A DNA stretch of 38,044 nt, from the NCBI RefSeq assembly GCF_002926165.1, contig NZ_MAGP01000148.1:1-38044 (forward strand). The letters are read 5' to 3'. Made by a program: the position numbers and the translations under genes. The notes under the pieces are model-generated. The model made no database searches and was not told where the DNA came from. It saw only the letters and a program-made list of their open reading frames with translations. Below, piece by piece: positions 1 to 24,907 of this stretch (position 1 is its first letter; the number at the start of each line of letters is the position of its first letter). Origin of the DNA: Micromonospora chalcea. GTDB lineage: Bacteria; Actinomycetota; Actinomycetes; Mycobacteriales; Micromonosporaceae.

Positions 1-2390
<2,390 letters not shown>

Positions 2391-2569
2391 CAGCTCGACC
2401 TCCGATCGAAAGGGGACGACCGAAAGGCTCAGGGCCGCGACGATCGGTCAGCCGGGATGCCGTACGCCGGACGGCGGGGGTTGGCGCGAGGCGCGTCGAC
2501 GGGCGGCACCGCTCGCGGGCCACCCGATCCGGTGCGCTGAGAGTGGCAACGACGAGCCGACGGGGCCCG

Positions 2570-2628
2570 ACCATACGAAGCGCTGTGCAGTGACGTACAC
2601 CCCTAGAGATCGGCACGTCGACCCCTAG
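2570..2628 (-). promoter_or_regulatory. Promoter of the NRPS gene with two direct CTAGGGGT boxes
   Basis: Reading leftward, CTAGGGGT occurs at 2628-2621 and again at 2606-2599, a 22-bp (two helical turns) direct repeat. After the second CTAGGGG come 24 bp, then TATGGT (2575-2570), a good -10 hexamer. The same layout occurs before the thioesterase and PKS II genes. The box sits where an activator overlapping the -35 would bind. Activator identity is unknown; direct repeats of this spacing are typical of SARP-type and some LuxR-type pathway regulators. The implied leader to the TTG start is about 170 nt. Confidence 0.5.
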
Positions 2629-2910
2629 CGCATCAGCCGGAGATCTCCTCCCCGGGCAGGCCTGGGACGTTTCGGCGGTGCCCGCCGGCCGCGTCGAGGC
2701 CGGGCCGGCGATGTGAGCTGGCAGGGGGCGTGGCCGTCGGAATCCGGGCACTCGACAGCGCGGGCTGCGACAGCGCCGTCCGGCGACTCCAGCCCTTGTG
2801 AAGAACAGCTTTTCGGTCAACCCGAGTCGATGGCCCCGCTAGGAGTATCGGCGGCCTCGGCGGCGAAAGAGCCGTCCGCGTTCGCCTGTCTGGCCCATCC
2901 CGGGGCAGTG

Positions 2911-2936
2911 CATAGTGACTATGATCTTTCGATCAT
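2911..2936. promoter_or_regulatory. Two overlapping palindromes, candidate operator/promoter of the ATP-grasp gene
   Basis: CATAGT-G-ACTATG (2911-2923) is a perfect 6-bp inverted repeat around one base. It overlaps ATGATC-TTTC-GATCAT (2921-2936), a second perfect 6-bp inverted repeat. The patch is AT-rich in otherwise very GC-rich DNA and includes TATGAT (2920-2925), a good -10 hexamer on +. It lies about 270 bp before the ATP-grasp start. A dimeric repressor site over a promoter is the simplest reading; no regulator gene is in the window. Confidence 0.4.
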
Positions 2937-3207
2937 GACGCCGGTCGGTGGCTGGAAACTCGACCGCTGACCGGCGGTGTGCACCTCGCCGCCGCAACGC
3001 TGGCCATGAGCCAGCCGGCTTCCCGGCCGGTCCAGCTCACGACCGTCCGGTCGGTGCACGCGGCACGCCCGGCTCTCGCGGGCCGAGCGGCCGCATCAGG
3101 ACCGGGAGCCCACCCCTTCGGCCACGTTCTCCGCTGTTCGTGGCCGTGGCGCACCGGTTTCACCGCCACCCCGAGGCCCGCACCGGGCCGGCATGTCAGG
3201 AGACTAG

Positions 3208-4398
3208 ATGCAGGCGCCCATCCAGGTACAGGTGTTCGCACACGACGGGGTGGTCCTGGCCCGACCGCCCGACCCGACGGCCACCGCCGACAGCCCCTAT
3301 CTCGCCGGCGCGGGCGCCGCTCTCCACAACGGCCTGGACATGATCACAGGTCTGCACCTGACCCTTCCGCACCAGTCGGCGGCGATCTGCAGCACCGGCT
3401 CCAGCGCGGACAAGTCGCTGCGTCTGCTCAGCCGGAGTGGTCTGAAGACGCCCAGCGACCTGCGGAAGTTCCGTTCCGGCGCGCAGGCGGTGCGGTACGC
3501 GCGGGAAGCCGTCGAGCGGGGCGAGACGCTGGAGTTCCAGTTTCCTCCGCATGACCCGCTGCTGCGGGCCGCTCGCGCCCGGGTGCCCGCGGATCTGGTC
3601 GCCCGCCTCAACAACAAGACCGTGCTGGAGACTCTGGTCGCGCCGGAGTACCTGCCCCGCCGGCAGGTCGCCACCCCCGCCGAGGTGCGCCGGATCGTGG
3701 CGCGGGACCGCCGGCCGGCGGTCATCAAACCGGCCGGGGTCGAGGTGTCCAGCGGAATTGCGATCTTCACCCGTCGGTTGGGGGACCGGCGGAACCGTTC
3801 CCTGTTCAACCAGTTGGAACAGGTGAGCGAGCAGTGGATCGTCGAGGAGGAGGTGCCCTTCCAGACGATCTGGGGTATCCAGTTCGGCGTGACCGAGAGC
3901 GGATCGGTGCACTACTTCGGATCGTCGGTACACCTGCCGCAGCCCACCTCGACGTGGGTCGGTTGTGTGATGGACGACGACCAGCCCCCGGAGGAACTGG
4001 TCGAAGCGCTGACCGTAGGGGTCCGAAAGGCCAGTGAGCTCGGGTACCGGGGCTACTGCTCCTTCGACGCCGGGATCGGCCGCGACGGCGCCCTGCGGGT
4101 CATCGACCCGAACTTCCGGGTCAGCGGGGCCACCACCTCGCTGCTGCACCGCAGCTCGCTGCTGGGCCGGCATCCGTGCGCCATGACCACGTTCTTCTCA
4201 CTGGCCCCCGGCGTCGACGCCGAGCCGATCCTCGCGCCGTTCATCGACCGGGGGCAGTTCGTCGTGTTCATGCACCACGACCCGGCGGAGACGGACAACG
4301 GCCCGCTGCCGGCGACCATCGTCGGCATGGTGGGGGCCGCGGACCGGTACGCCTGCGGCGTGCTGGTGGCGCAGATCCAGCGGGCCCTGGGCACCTGA
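3208..4398 (+). CDS. ATP-grasp family carboxylate-amine ligase (putative)
   Basis: This 396-residue protein looks like an ATP-grasp enzyme, which makes an acyl-phosphate with ATP and couples it to an amine. Residues 130-150 (LNNKTVLETLV) start the ATP-grasp fold; AVIKPA (171-176) supplies the nucleotide-binding lysine K174 and SSG (181-183) the glycine-rich loop. EEE (213-215) resembles the adenine-binding hinge, and SFDAGIG...VIDPNFR (285-304) is the metal-binding end with D300 and N302. The first 120 residues form an extra N-terminal region like the pre-ATP-grasp domain of peptide ligases such as pheganomycin PGM1; this match is from memory and tentative. AGGAGA lies 4 nt before the ATG. 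It is divergent from the NRPS gene, suggesting it acts on the same amino-acid-type building block. Substrate unknown. Confidence 0.7.
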   Translation: MQAPIQVQVFAHDGVVLARPPDPTATADSPYLAGAGAALHNGLDMITGLHLTLPHQSAAICSTGSSADKSLRLLSRSGLKTPSDLRKFRSGAQAVRYAREAVERGETLEFQFPPHDPLLRAARARVPADLVARLNNKTVLETLVAPEYLPRRQVATPAEVRRIVARDRRPAVIKPAGVEVSSGIAIFTRRLGDRRNRSLFNQLEQVSEQWIVEEEVPFQTIWGIQFGVTESGSVHYFGSSVHLPQPTSTWVGCVMDDDQPPEELVEALTVGVRKASELGYRGYCSFDAGIGRDGALRVIDPNFRVSGATTSLLHRSSLLGRHPCAMTTFFSLAPGVDAEPILAPFIDRGQFVVFMHHDPAETDNGPLPATIVGMVGAADRYACGVLVAQIQRALGT

Positions 4399-4435
4399 CG
4401 CGCCGGTCCGGGGCTCGGCTCCGGCGGCTCGTCAT

Positions 4436-4480
4436 CCGTTCGCCGGCCCGGCCGCCCCCGCGGCGCCGGCCGGCGAACGG
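4436..4480. terminator. Bidirectional hairpin terminator between convergent genes
   Basis: A perfect 13-bp inverted repeat, CCGTTCGCCGGCC (4436-4448) against its complement at 4468-4480, with a 19-nt GC-rich loop. It lies between the stops of the ATP-grasp gene (+) and the DHQ-synthase-like gene (-). There is no T tract, as usual for actinomycete terminators. Confidence 0.65.
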
Positions 4481-4499
4481 GCACCCGGCGGTGTCGGCC

Positions 4500-5537
4500 T
4501 CACATGCCGGAAAGTGCGGTACGCACAGCGGCCTCGGGGACGCGGGCGACCAGTTCGACTCCGCCCGGTCCGTCCAGGACGAAGGACAGGCCCGAGGTGG
4601 CCTTCTTGTCGCGGCGCATCAGCGTGATCAGCTCGTCGTGGTCGACGCCGCCGGGCAGCGTGGTGTCGAGCCCGTAGCCCGCCACCACGTCGTGGTGCTC
4701 GGCCACCCGGTCGGCCGGTATCCAGACGCCGACGCCGGCCAGCCGGCCCGCGAAGACCGTGCCGACGCCGACCGCCTCACCGTGGCGCAGGCCGAAGTCG
4801 GTGGCCCGCTCCAACGCGTGCCCGAGCGTGTGGCCGTAGTTGAGGATGTGCCGCAGGCCGGAGTCCCGCTCGTCCGCGGCCACCACCCGGGCCTTCAACG
4901 CCACCGACGCGGCGATCTGCTCCGCCACCGGCCGGTCACGCAGATCACCGGCGCCGATGAAGTGCGCCCGGGCGATCTCCCCGTACCCGTTGCGCCACTC
5001 CCGCTGCGGCAGCGTCCCCAGGTGCTCGGTGTCGCAGAGCACCGCCCGGGGCTGCCAGTACACGCCCACGAGGTTCTTGCCCTCCGGCAGGTTGACGGCG
5101 GTCTTCCCACCGACGCTGGCGTCCACCTGGGCCAGCAGCGAGGTCGGCAGGTGGATCACCGGTACGCCCCGGTGGTAGAGGCCGGCGGCCAGCCCGACCA
5201 CGTCCGTGGTGGTGCCGCCGCCGCACGAGACTACCGCGTCCGTCCGGCTCAGCCCGAACTCGGCGAACGCCCGGCAGAGCTGTTCCACAGTGGTCAGGTT
5301 CTTGTCGTGCTCGCCGTCGCGGGCCGGCACCACCCGGTGCGGCACGCCCGGGTCGGGCGTCCACTCCGGTGGCCGGGCCGAGACCACCACGACCCGCTGG
5401 GCGCCGATCCGCGCCACCTCCGCCGGGAGCCGGTGGCGCACGCCGGGACCGATCAGCACCGGGTACGACCGTTCCCCGAGTGCCACCTCGACGCGGGCCG
5501 GCTCGCTGGCGGGACGGTCAGGTACCGGCGTGTGCAT
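4500..5537 (-). CDS. 3-dehydroquinate synthase family sugar-phosphate cyclase (AroB-like, pathway copy)
   Basis: This NAD- and metal-dependent cyclase (345 residues) belongs to the family that turns DAHP, or amino-DAHP in ansamycin pathways, into a cyclohexane ring. The NAD loop is CGGGTTTD (105-112). Family active-site residues are present: D139 and K145 (QVDASVGGK), N155 (GKN), E187, K215, R229, N233, H236 and H240 (LNYGHTLGH), H252 and RRDKK (308-312). The lysine of the usual E-V-x-K motif is R190 here (EIAR). The GGKTAVN loop favours the DHQ/aminoDHQ branch over epi-valiolone synthases. AGGAGG lies 10 nt before the ATG, and the start overlaps the upstream gene by 20 bp, so the two are co-transcribed. 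No other shikimate or AHBA gene is in the window, so I infer starter-unit supply but cannot name the product. Confidence 0.85.
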   Translation of the reverse strand: MHTPVPDRPASEPARVEVALGERSYPVLIGPGVRHRLPAEVARIGAQRVVVVSARPPEWTPDPGVPHRVVPARDGEHDKNLTTVEQLCRAFAEFGLSRTDAVVSCGGGTTTDVVGLAAGLYHRGVPVIHLPTSLLAQVDASVGGKTAVNLPEGKNLVGVYWQPRAVLCDTEHLGTLPQREWRNGYGEIARAHFIGAGDLRDRPVAEQIAASVALKARVVAADERDSGLRHILNYGHTLGHALERATDFGLRHGEAVGVGTVFAGRLAGVGVWIPADRVAEHHDVVAGYGLDTTLPGGVDHDELITLMRRDKKATSGLSFVLDGPGGVELVARVPEAAVRTALSGM

Positions 5538-6351
5538 GTGGTTGCTGCCTCCTCTGCGGAACGCGGGCCGGCGCGGTCGCGGCCGGGCTGCCCCGCACCA
5601 TCGACAGGCGCAGCGCCAGCGCGGCCAGCGAGTCGACCTCCGGCCGGATGCCCCACCGATCGTGGGTGAGCTGCGCGTGGTGCGCCAGCAGGAACCCGGG
5701 AGGCGCCGTCGGGTGGTCGTGGCCCACCACGTCGGTCACCCGGTCCAGGTAGCGCTGCCACGCCACTGCCACGTCCCCGCCCAGCGGTAGGTCACCGGCC
5801 GACAGGACGATCTTCTCCGCCCCGGCGTCGGCCTGCGCGGCCAGGTCCCGCCGCTGCGCGCCGGTGAGCCGCTGGCTGCGTTCCTGCCAGTGCAGGAACA
5901 GGAACGCCAGGCGGTCGGCCGCCGGCATCAGCCCGGTCAGGTGCCGCAGGTGCGCCACGGCCAGCGGCAACTCGCCGCCGGCCAGCCAGGGCACGTCGCC
6001 GCCGAGCAGGGTGAGGGCCAGTTCGCTGCCCGCGAACGCGAGCGGGCCGCCCCGCGCGGGGTCGCGCACGACGTACCGGTCCTCGGCGAGGGACGCTCCC
6101 GGGTCGTACGCGAGCAGTCCCGCCCGTACCGCGTCGAGCGCGGCGGGGGCGGCATGGAAGCCGAGGCTCAGCCGCCCGGCGGGGGAGTCCTCCGGGTCGA
6201 AGAACCAGTCCATGCCGGGATCGGCCCGGCGGGCGGCGGCGACCAGCCCGGTCAGGACGGTGCCGACCAGCTCGGTCAGCCGCGTGCCCGGGCAGCCGCC
6301 GGCCGGTACGGCCGAACGGGCGAACAACCAGCAGCGTTCCAACGACGGCAC
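5518..6351 (-). CDS. Stand-alone lantibiotic dehydratase C-terminal-like (SpaB_C / thiopeptide cyclase-type) protein
   Basis: About 277 residues. The pattern resembles the SpaB_C domain, which removes glutamate in LanB dehydratases and, as a lone enzyme (TclM/TbtD type), closes thiopeptide rings by formal [4+2] cycloaddition. Matching blocks: N-terminal CWLFAR (7-12); DWFFDPE and GRLSLGF (48-65), where the family has WFFxRY...HLRLR; AEDRY (89-93), where it has ExxRY; and HHAQLTHDRWG (224-234), where it has HMxxNR. The two elimination arginines of the HLRLR block appear lost. The match was made by eye, so a distant unrelated fold is possible. No precursor peptide or LanB N-terminal gene is nearby. 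Start: GTG 6351 has no Shine-Dalgarno; TTG 6342 has GAGG 8 nt upstream and may be the true start. First gene of a two-gene leftward operon. Confidence 0.55.
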   Translation of the reverse strand: MPSLERCWLFARSAVPAGGCPGTRLTELVGTVLTGLVAAARRADPGMDWFFDPEDSPAGRLSLGFHAAPAALDAVRAGLLAYDPGASLAEDRYVVRDPARGGPLAFAGSELALTLLGGDVPWLAGGELPLAVAHLRHLTGLMPAADRLAFLFLHWQERSQRLTGAQRRDLAAQADAGAEKIVLSAGDLPLGGDVAVAWQRYLDRVTDVVGHDHPTAPPGFLLAHHAQLTHDRWGIRPEVDSLAALALRLSMVRGSPAATAPARVPQRRQQPHAHAGT

Positions 6352-6462
6352 CTCGGCTGACGGGCGGGTGGAGCACGGGATTCGACGGTCCGCGGGGGTC
6401 GCCCCATCATCGGCCCGCGGGCCCGTTCCACCACCCGATCGGCGCTCCGAACTGGGGACGAC

Positions 6463-6509
6463 TTAGGGGGTGACAGGGGTAGGACACCGGCAGGGTGCTC
6501 GGAAGACTT
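6463..6509 (+). promoter_or_regulatory. Candidate PKS I promoter region with tandem AGGGG boxes
   Basis: TTAGGGGG (6463-6470) and ACAGGGGT (6473-6480) form a direct repeat about 10 bp apart, related to the CTAGGGGT/TTAGGGGT boxes before three other genes here. From the second AGGGG, 23 bp lead to AAGACT (6503-6508), a weak -10. The boxes point toward PKS I, whose ATG is at 6577. The rest of the 6352-6576 gap must also hold the promoter for the leftward pair; I see no box for it on that strand. Confidence 0.35.
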
Positions 6510-6576
6510 GGGCCGCTACGGCGAGCGAGGTCTACGCCGCGGATGAGGAGTCTCGCCGACGGATGGATGTGGTGAC

Positions 6577-21462
<14,886 letters not shown>

Positions 21463-21532
21463 TGGACGTCCGGCAGCCCCGCCCGCCGCAAGCCGACCCC
21501 GTGTCCGACCGACCCCTGAGGAACCGATACCG

Positions 21533-23095
21533 ATGCTGACGACCGACGTCCTGATCGTGGGCTACGGCCCCGTCGGTGAGATGCTCACGATCCTGCTGGC
21601 GCAGCGAGGGCTCACCGTCACGGCGGTCGAGCGGTGGGCCACTCCGTACAACTTCCCCCGCGCCGTGTCGTACGACGGGGAGGCGAGCCGTATCCTGGCC
21701 GCCGCCGGCGTCGCCGACCGCCTCGGGCCGGTGGTGGAGTCGTCCGGCGAGTACACCTTCAAGAACGGCTTCGGCCGGACCCTGCTGCACGTCAAGGTCA
21801 CCGGCGACGGCCCGATGGGCTGGCCCGACTCGGTCTCGTTCTACCAGCCGGGACTGGAGGCGCTGCTCGCCGAGCGGGGCGCGGAGCTGCCGGGTGTCAC
21901 GGTGCTGCGCCCGTACCAGGTGACGGGCCTGGTCGAGCACGACGACCGGGTCGAGGTGACCATCGCCGGCCCGGACGGCGAGGAGGTCCGCGCGGCCCGC
22001 TGGGTCATCGGCTGCGACGGGGCCAACAGCTTCGTGCGGGAGCACCTGGGCAGCGGCGTCACCGACCTCGGCTTCACGTACGACTGGCTGGTCTGCGACG
22101 TGGTCCCGCACGAGGCCCGCGAGTTCAAGCCGAACAACCTGCAGGTCTGCGACCCGGCGCGGCCCCGCACGGCCGTGTCGGCCGGCCCTGGGCACCGGCG
22201 GTGGGAGTTCATGCGGGTGCCGGGGGAGAGCCGCGAGGAGTTCGAGAGCGCCGCCAGCGTGTGGCGGCTGCTCGGCCTCTTCGACATCACCCCCGACAAC
22301 GCCACCCTGGAGCGGTACGGCGTCTACACCACCCAGGCATGCTCGGCCGGGCGCTGGCGTTCCGGGCGGATCCTGCTCGCCGGCGACGCGGCGCACGTGA
22401 TGCCGCCGTTCATGGGGCAGGGGATGAGTTCGGGCTTCCGCGACGCCCTCAACCTCGCCTGGAAGCTCGACCTGGTGCACCGCGGCCTCGCCGACGAGGC
22501 CCTGCTGGACACCTACCAGGAGGAGCGCTGCGCGCACGTGCAGCACGCCATCCGGATGTCCATGGACTCGGGCACGGTGATCTGCGAGACCGACCGCGCC
22601 GCCGCGGCCGGCCGTGACGCCGCGATGCTCGCCGAGCTGCGCCGGCGTACCGCCCGCCCGCGCACCCGGTCCCTGCTGGAGCCCCTGTCCGGCGGGATCC
22701 TGCACAGCGGCTGCGAGGCCGCCGGCGCCCCGATGCCGCAGGGCCGCGTCGAGGTCGACGGCCGCGCCGGGCTCTTCGACGAGGTCGTCGGCACCGGCTT
22801 CGTCCTGCTCTGCGCCGAGGACCCCGACGACCTGCTCGACGCCGACGCCCGGGCCTTCCTGGACGCGCTCGGCACGCGGGTCGTCCGGATCGTTCCCGCC
22901 GGCGCGCCCGTACCCGGATCCGGCGCCGCGCCGACCGCCTTCGACCTCGACGACGTGTACCTGCCCCACCTCAAGCGGTACGACGCGGCGGCGGTGCTCG
23001 TCCGGCCCGACTTCTACGTCTTCGGCACCGCCGCCGACCCGGCCGTCGTGCCCGCGCTCGTCGAGGATCTGCGCCGGCAGATCCGGCGCGGCTGA
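21533..23095 (+). CDS. FAD-dependent aromatic hydroxylase, MhpA/PheA-TfdB class
   Basis: A 520-residue flavoprotein monooxygenase that would hydroxylate a phenolic or aminophenolic ring using NAD(P)H and O2. The FAD/NAD Rossmann motif is VGYGPVG (9-15), the DG motif GCDGANSFVRE (160-170) and the GD motif LAGDAAHVMPP (282-292), followed by MGQGMSSGFRDALNLAWKL. FPRAVSYDGEASR (41-53) is typical of 3-(3-hydroxyphenyl)propionate hydroxylases, and a thioredoxin-like C-terminal domain is present. Rifamycin clusters carry a similar enzyme (Rif-Orf19) that oxidises the AHBA-derived ring, which supports an aromatic starter here. It starts 70 bp after PKS I with GAGGAA about 12 nt before the ATG, and is probably co-transcribed with PKS I and the methyltransferase downstream. 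The real substrate is unknown. Confidence 0.9.
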   Translation: MLTTDVLIVGYGPVGEMLTILLAQRGLTVTAVERWATPYNFPRAVSYDGEASRILAAAGVADRLGPVVESSGEYTFKNGFGRTLLHVKVTGDGPMGWPDSVSFYQPGLEALLAERGAELPGVTVLRPYQVTGLVEHDDRVEVTIAGPDGEEVRAARWVIGCDGANSFVREHLGSGVTDLGFTYDWLVCDVVPHEAREFKPNNLQVCDPARPRTAVSAGPGHRRWEFMRVPGESREEFESAASVWRLLGLFDITPDNATLERYGVYTTQACSAGRWRSGRILLAGDAAHVMPPFMGQGMSSGFRDALNLAWKLDLVHRGLADEALLDTYQEERCAHVQHAIRMSMDSGTVICETDRAAAAGRDAAMLAELRRRTARPRTRSLLEPLSGGILHSGCEAAGAPMPQGRVEVDGRAGLFDEVVGTGFVLLCAEDPDDLLDADARAFLDALGTRVVRIVPAGAPVPGSGAAPTAFDLDDVYLPHLKRYDAAAVLVRPDFYVFGTAADPAVVPALVEDLRRQIRRG

Positions 23096-23124
23096 TCGGC
23101 ATCCACCCACCGGAAGGAACCGAC

Positions 23125-24012
23125 ATGTTCGAGAACCTGAAGATCGCCGGCCGGGCGATCCGCACGGTCTTCACCGCCGACCCCATCACCCGGGTCCGGC
23201 GCTTCTACGAGATCCAGTCACCCGACGTGGAGTTCGCGGCCCGCCGTACCCACTACATGAACGTGGGCTACTGGTCCGACGGGGTCACCGACATCGACAC
23301 GGCCGCCGACGCGCTGGCCGACAAGCTGGCCGACGCCGCCGGGCTCAAGCCCGACGACACCGTGCTCGACGTCGGCTTCGGCTACGGGGACCAGGACTTC
23401 AAGTGGCTGCGGGAGCGCCAGATCGCCAAGGTGTACGGCCTGAACATCACCCCGCACCACGTCGAGGCGGCACAGCGCCGGGCGCAGGAGGAGGGGCTCG
23501 CCGACCGGACCGACTTCCGGCTCGGCAGCGCCACCGAACTGCCCTTCGAGGACAACACCTTCGACCGGGTCGTCGCCCTGGAGTCCGCCTTCCACTTCTA
23601 CCCACGCAGCGCGTTCTTCGCCGAGGCGCTGCGGGTGCTGCGCCCGGGCGGCGTGCTCGCCACGGCCGACATCATCCCGGTCAGCGGCGACGTCGTCCGC
23701 GCCGCCATCCAGTCCGGCCCGCTGAGTTTCGTCAAGTTCAGCATCCCGAAGGAGAACTGGCACGACCGGGACACGTACCGGCAGCAGTTGGTCGAGGCCG
23801 GCTTCGCCAACCCGGAGGTCCGCTCGATCAAGGAGCAGACCTGGGAGGGCTGGCGGGCGTACATGGCCGAGCGGACCAACGACCCCGCGTTCCGGGCCGT
23901 CGTCAAGCCGGCCGTCCGCAAGAGCATGGCAGCCCACTGGAAGAACCAGGACCTCATGAAGCGTGAGCTGGCGCAGATGGACTACGTGATCGCGGTCGGC
24001 CACAAGCGGTGA
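23125..24012 (+). CDS. Class I SAM-dependent methyltransferase (UbiE/small-molecule type)
   Basis: A 295-residue methyltransferase with motif I LDVGFGYGDQD (81-91), an acidic-loop region near VYGLNITPHHVEAA (103-116), motif II-like LGSATELPFEDNTFDRV and a motif III-like LRVLRPGGVLATAD. The N-terminal part, with YMNVGYW (44-50), matches small-molecule O- and C-methyltransferases acting on polyketides, sugars or phenols. It begins 29 bp after the hydroxylase with GGAAGGAA upstream of the ATG. The order hydroxylase then methyltransferase suggests O-methylation of the newly made hydroxyl (inference). A strong terminator hairpin begins 9 bp after the stop. Confidence 0.88.
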   Translation: MFENLKIAGRAIRTVFTADPITRVRRFYEIQSPDVEFAARRTHYMNVGYWSDGVTDIDTAADALADKLADAAGLKPDDTVLDVGFGYGDQDFKWLRERQIAKVYGLNITPHHVEAAQRRAQEEGLADRTDFRLGSATELPFEDNTFDRVVALESAFHFYPRSAFFAEALRVLRPGGVLATADIIPVSGDVVRAAIQSGPLSFVKFSIPKENWHDRDTYRQQLVEAGFANPEVRSIKEQTWEGWRAYMAERTNDPAFRAVVKPAVRKSMAAHWKNQDLMKRELAQMDYVIAVGHKR

Positions 24013-24021
24013 CACCGCGCA

Positions 24022-24076
24022 CGGACGAGGGGCCCGCCGACCGGTCGTGACGACCGGCGGACGGGCCCCTCGTCCG
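24022..24076. terminator. Strong bidirectional hairpin terminator
   Basis: An outer 15-bp perfect stem, CGGACGAGGGGCCCG (24022-24036) with its complement at 24062-24076, plus an inner 7-bp stem CCGGTCG (24041-24047) / CGACCGG (24051-24057) around a TGA loop. It lies between the convergent stops of the methyltransferase (24012) and the thioesterase (24083). Confidence 0.85.
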
Positions 24077-24082
24077 GTGGGA

Positions 24083-24844
24083 TCAGACCGCCGGCGCCGC
24101 GCTCAGTGCCGTCGAGATGGCCCGCAGGATCGCCGGCTGGTGCTCGGCGAGGAAGAAGTGCCCGCCCGGGTAGACCTTCAGGTCGAACGCCGCCGTGGTG
24201 TGGTCCGACCACGCCCGGGCCTCCTCGACAGTCGTCTTCGGGTCGTCGTCACCGGTGAGGACGGTGATCGGGCAGCTCAGCGGCGGCCCCGGCCGGTAGG
24301 TGTACCGCTCGGCGGCCCGGTAGTCGTTGCGGATCGCCGGCAACGCGGCGCGCAGCATCTCCGGATCCCCGAGGACGGCGGAGTTGGTGCCGCTCAGCTT
24401 CCGGACGTCGGCCAGCAGCCCCTCGTCGTCGAGCAGGTGCACCGTCTCGTGCCGTGACTTCGACGGCGCCCGGCGCCCGGAGGCGAACAGGTGCGCGACG
24501 CTGCCGCCGTCCTGCTCGATGAGCCGGGCGAGTTCGAAGCCGAGGCTGGCCCCCATGCTGTGCCCGAAGATGGCCAGCGGCTCGTCCCGCCAGGGCCGCA
24601 GCACGGTGAACACCTCGCGCGCGAGGTCGTGGATGTCGCCGATGCACTTCTCGTGGCGCCGGTCCTGCCGTCCCGGGTACTGGATCGACAGCACCTCCAC
24701 GGCGGGGGAGAGAGCGCGGGACACCGGGAAGTAGAAGCTTGCCGACCCGCCGGCGTGGGGCAGGCACACCAACCGCCTCGCGCCGCCCGGAGCGGGGTGG
24801 AAGCGTCGCACCCACAAGCCGTTGTCGGTATCTGGCGTCGTCAT
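24083..24844 (-). CDS. Type II thioesterase (alpha/beta hydrolase, assembly-line editing)
   Basis: A 253-residue discrete thioesterase that hydrolyses aberrant or stalled acyl groups from PKS/NRPS carrier domains. The family signatures are CLPHAGGSASFY (27-38), nucleophile elbow GHSMG (Ser96), the acid in LTGDDDP (about 201) and GGHFF with His229. Length and the PHAGG motif fit TEII rather than a chain-terminating domain. It reads leftward between the PKS I operon and PKS II, with its own boxed promoter in the 24845-25132 gap shared with PKS II. GGAAGGA lies about 10 nt before the ATG. Confidence 0.93.
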   Translation of the reverse strand: MTTPDTDNGLWVRRFHPAPGGARRLVCLPHAGGSASFYFPVSRALSPAVEVLSIQYPGRQDRRHEKCIGDIHDLAREVFTVLRPWRDEPLAIFGHSMGASLGFELARLIEQDGGSVAHLFASGRRAPSKSRHETVHLLDDEGLLADVRKLSGTNSAVLGDPEMLRAALPAIRNDYRAAERYTYRPGPPLSCPITVLTGDDDPKTTVEEARAWSDHTTAAFDLKVYPGGHFFLAEHQPAILRAISTALSAAPAV

Positions 24845-24907
24845 CCTCTGGTGGTCCTTCCGGCGGCTGCGGTTGCCGACCGGATCGGCGCGGACCCGGT
24901 CGAGGCG

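Larger units (their letters stand above)
2391..3207. other. Long divergent intergenic region without a convincing gene
   Basis: About 0.8 kb separates the NRPS and ATP-grasp starts. It holds the double-box promoter at 2570-2628, a single near-match CTAGGAGT at 2839-2846, and an AT-rich pair of palindromes at 2911-2936. Short open frames (for example 2713-2970 on +) show no recognisable domain and run through the palindromes. I find no tRNA-like or riboswitch-like structure by eye. The ATP-grasp gene has a clear ribosome binding site at the right edge (AGGAGA, 4 nt before its ATG). Confidence 0.6.

Noticed and set aside
2713..2970. Possible 85-residue small protein in the divergent region
   Set aside because: No Shine-Dalgarno, no domain, and it runs through the palindromic operator candidate.
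4016..4022. TAGGGGT inside the ATP-grasp coding sequence
   Set aside because: An isolated match within an ORF with no promoter layout; treated as chance background for the box motif.
4500..5537. 2-epi-5-epi-valiolone synthase (C7-cyclitol pathway)
   Set aside because: The GGKTAVN and LNYGHTLGH motifs are those of the DHQ synthase branch; no cyclitol kinase, glycosyltransferase or aminotransferase genes are present.
24083..24844. Chain-releasing thioesterase for the PKS
   Set aside because: A discrete gene with TEII length and motifs, placed mid-cluster; the final module is not in this window.
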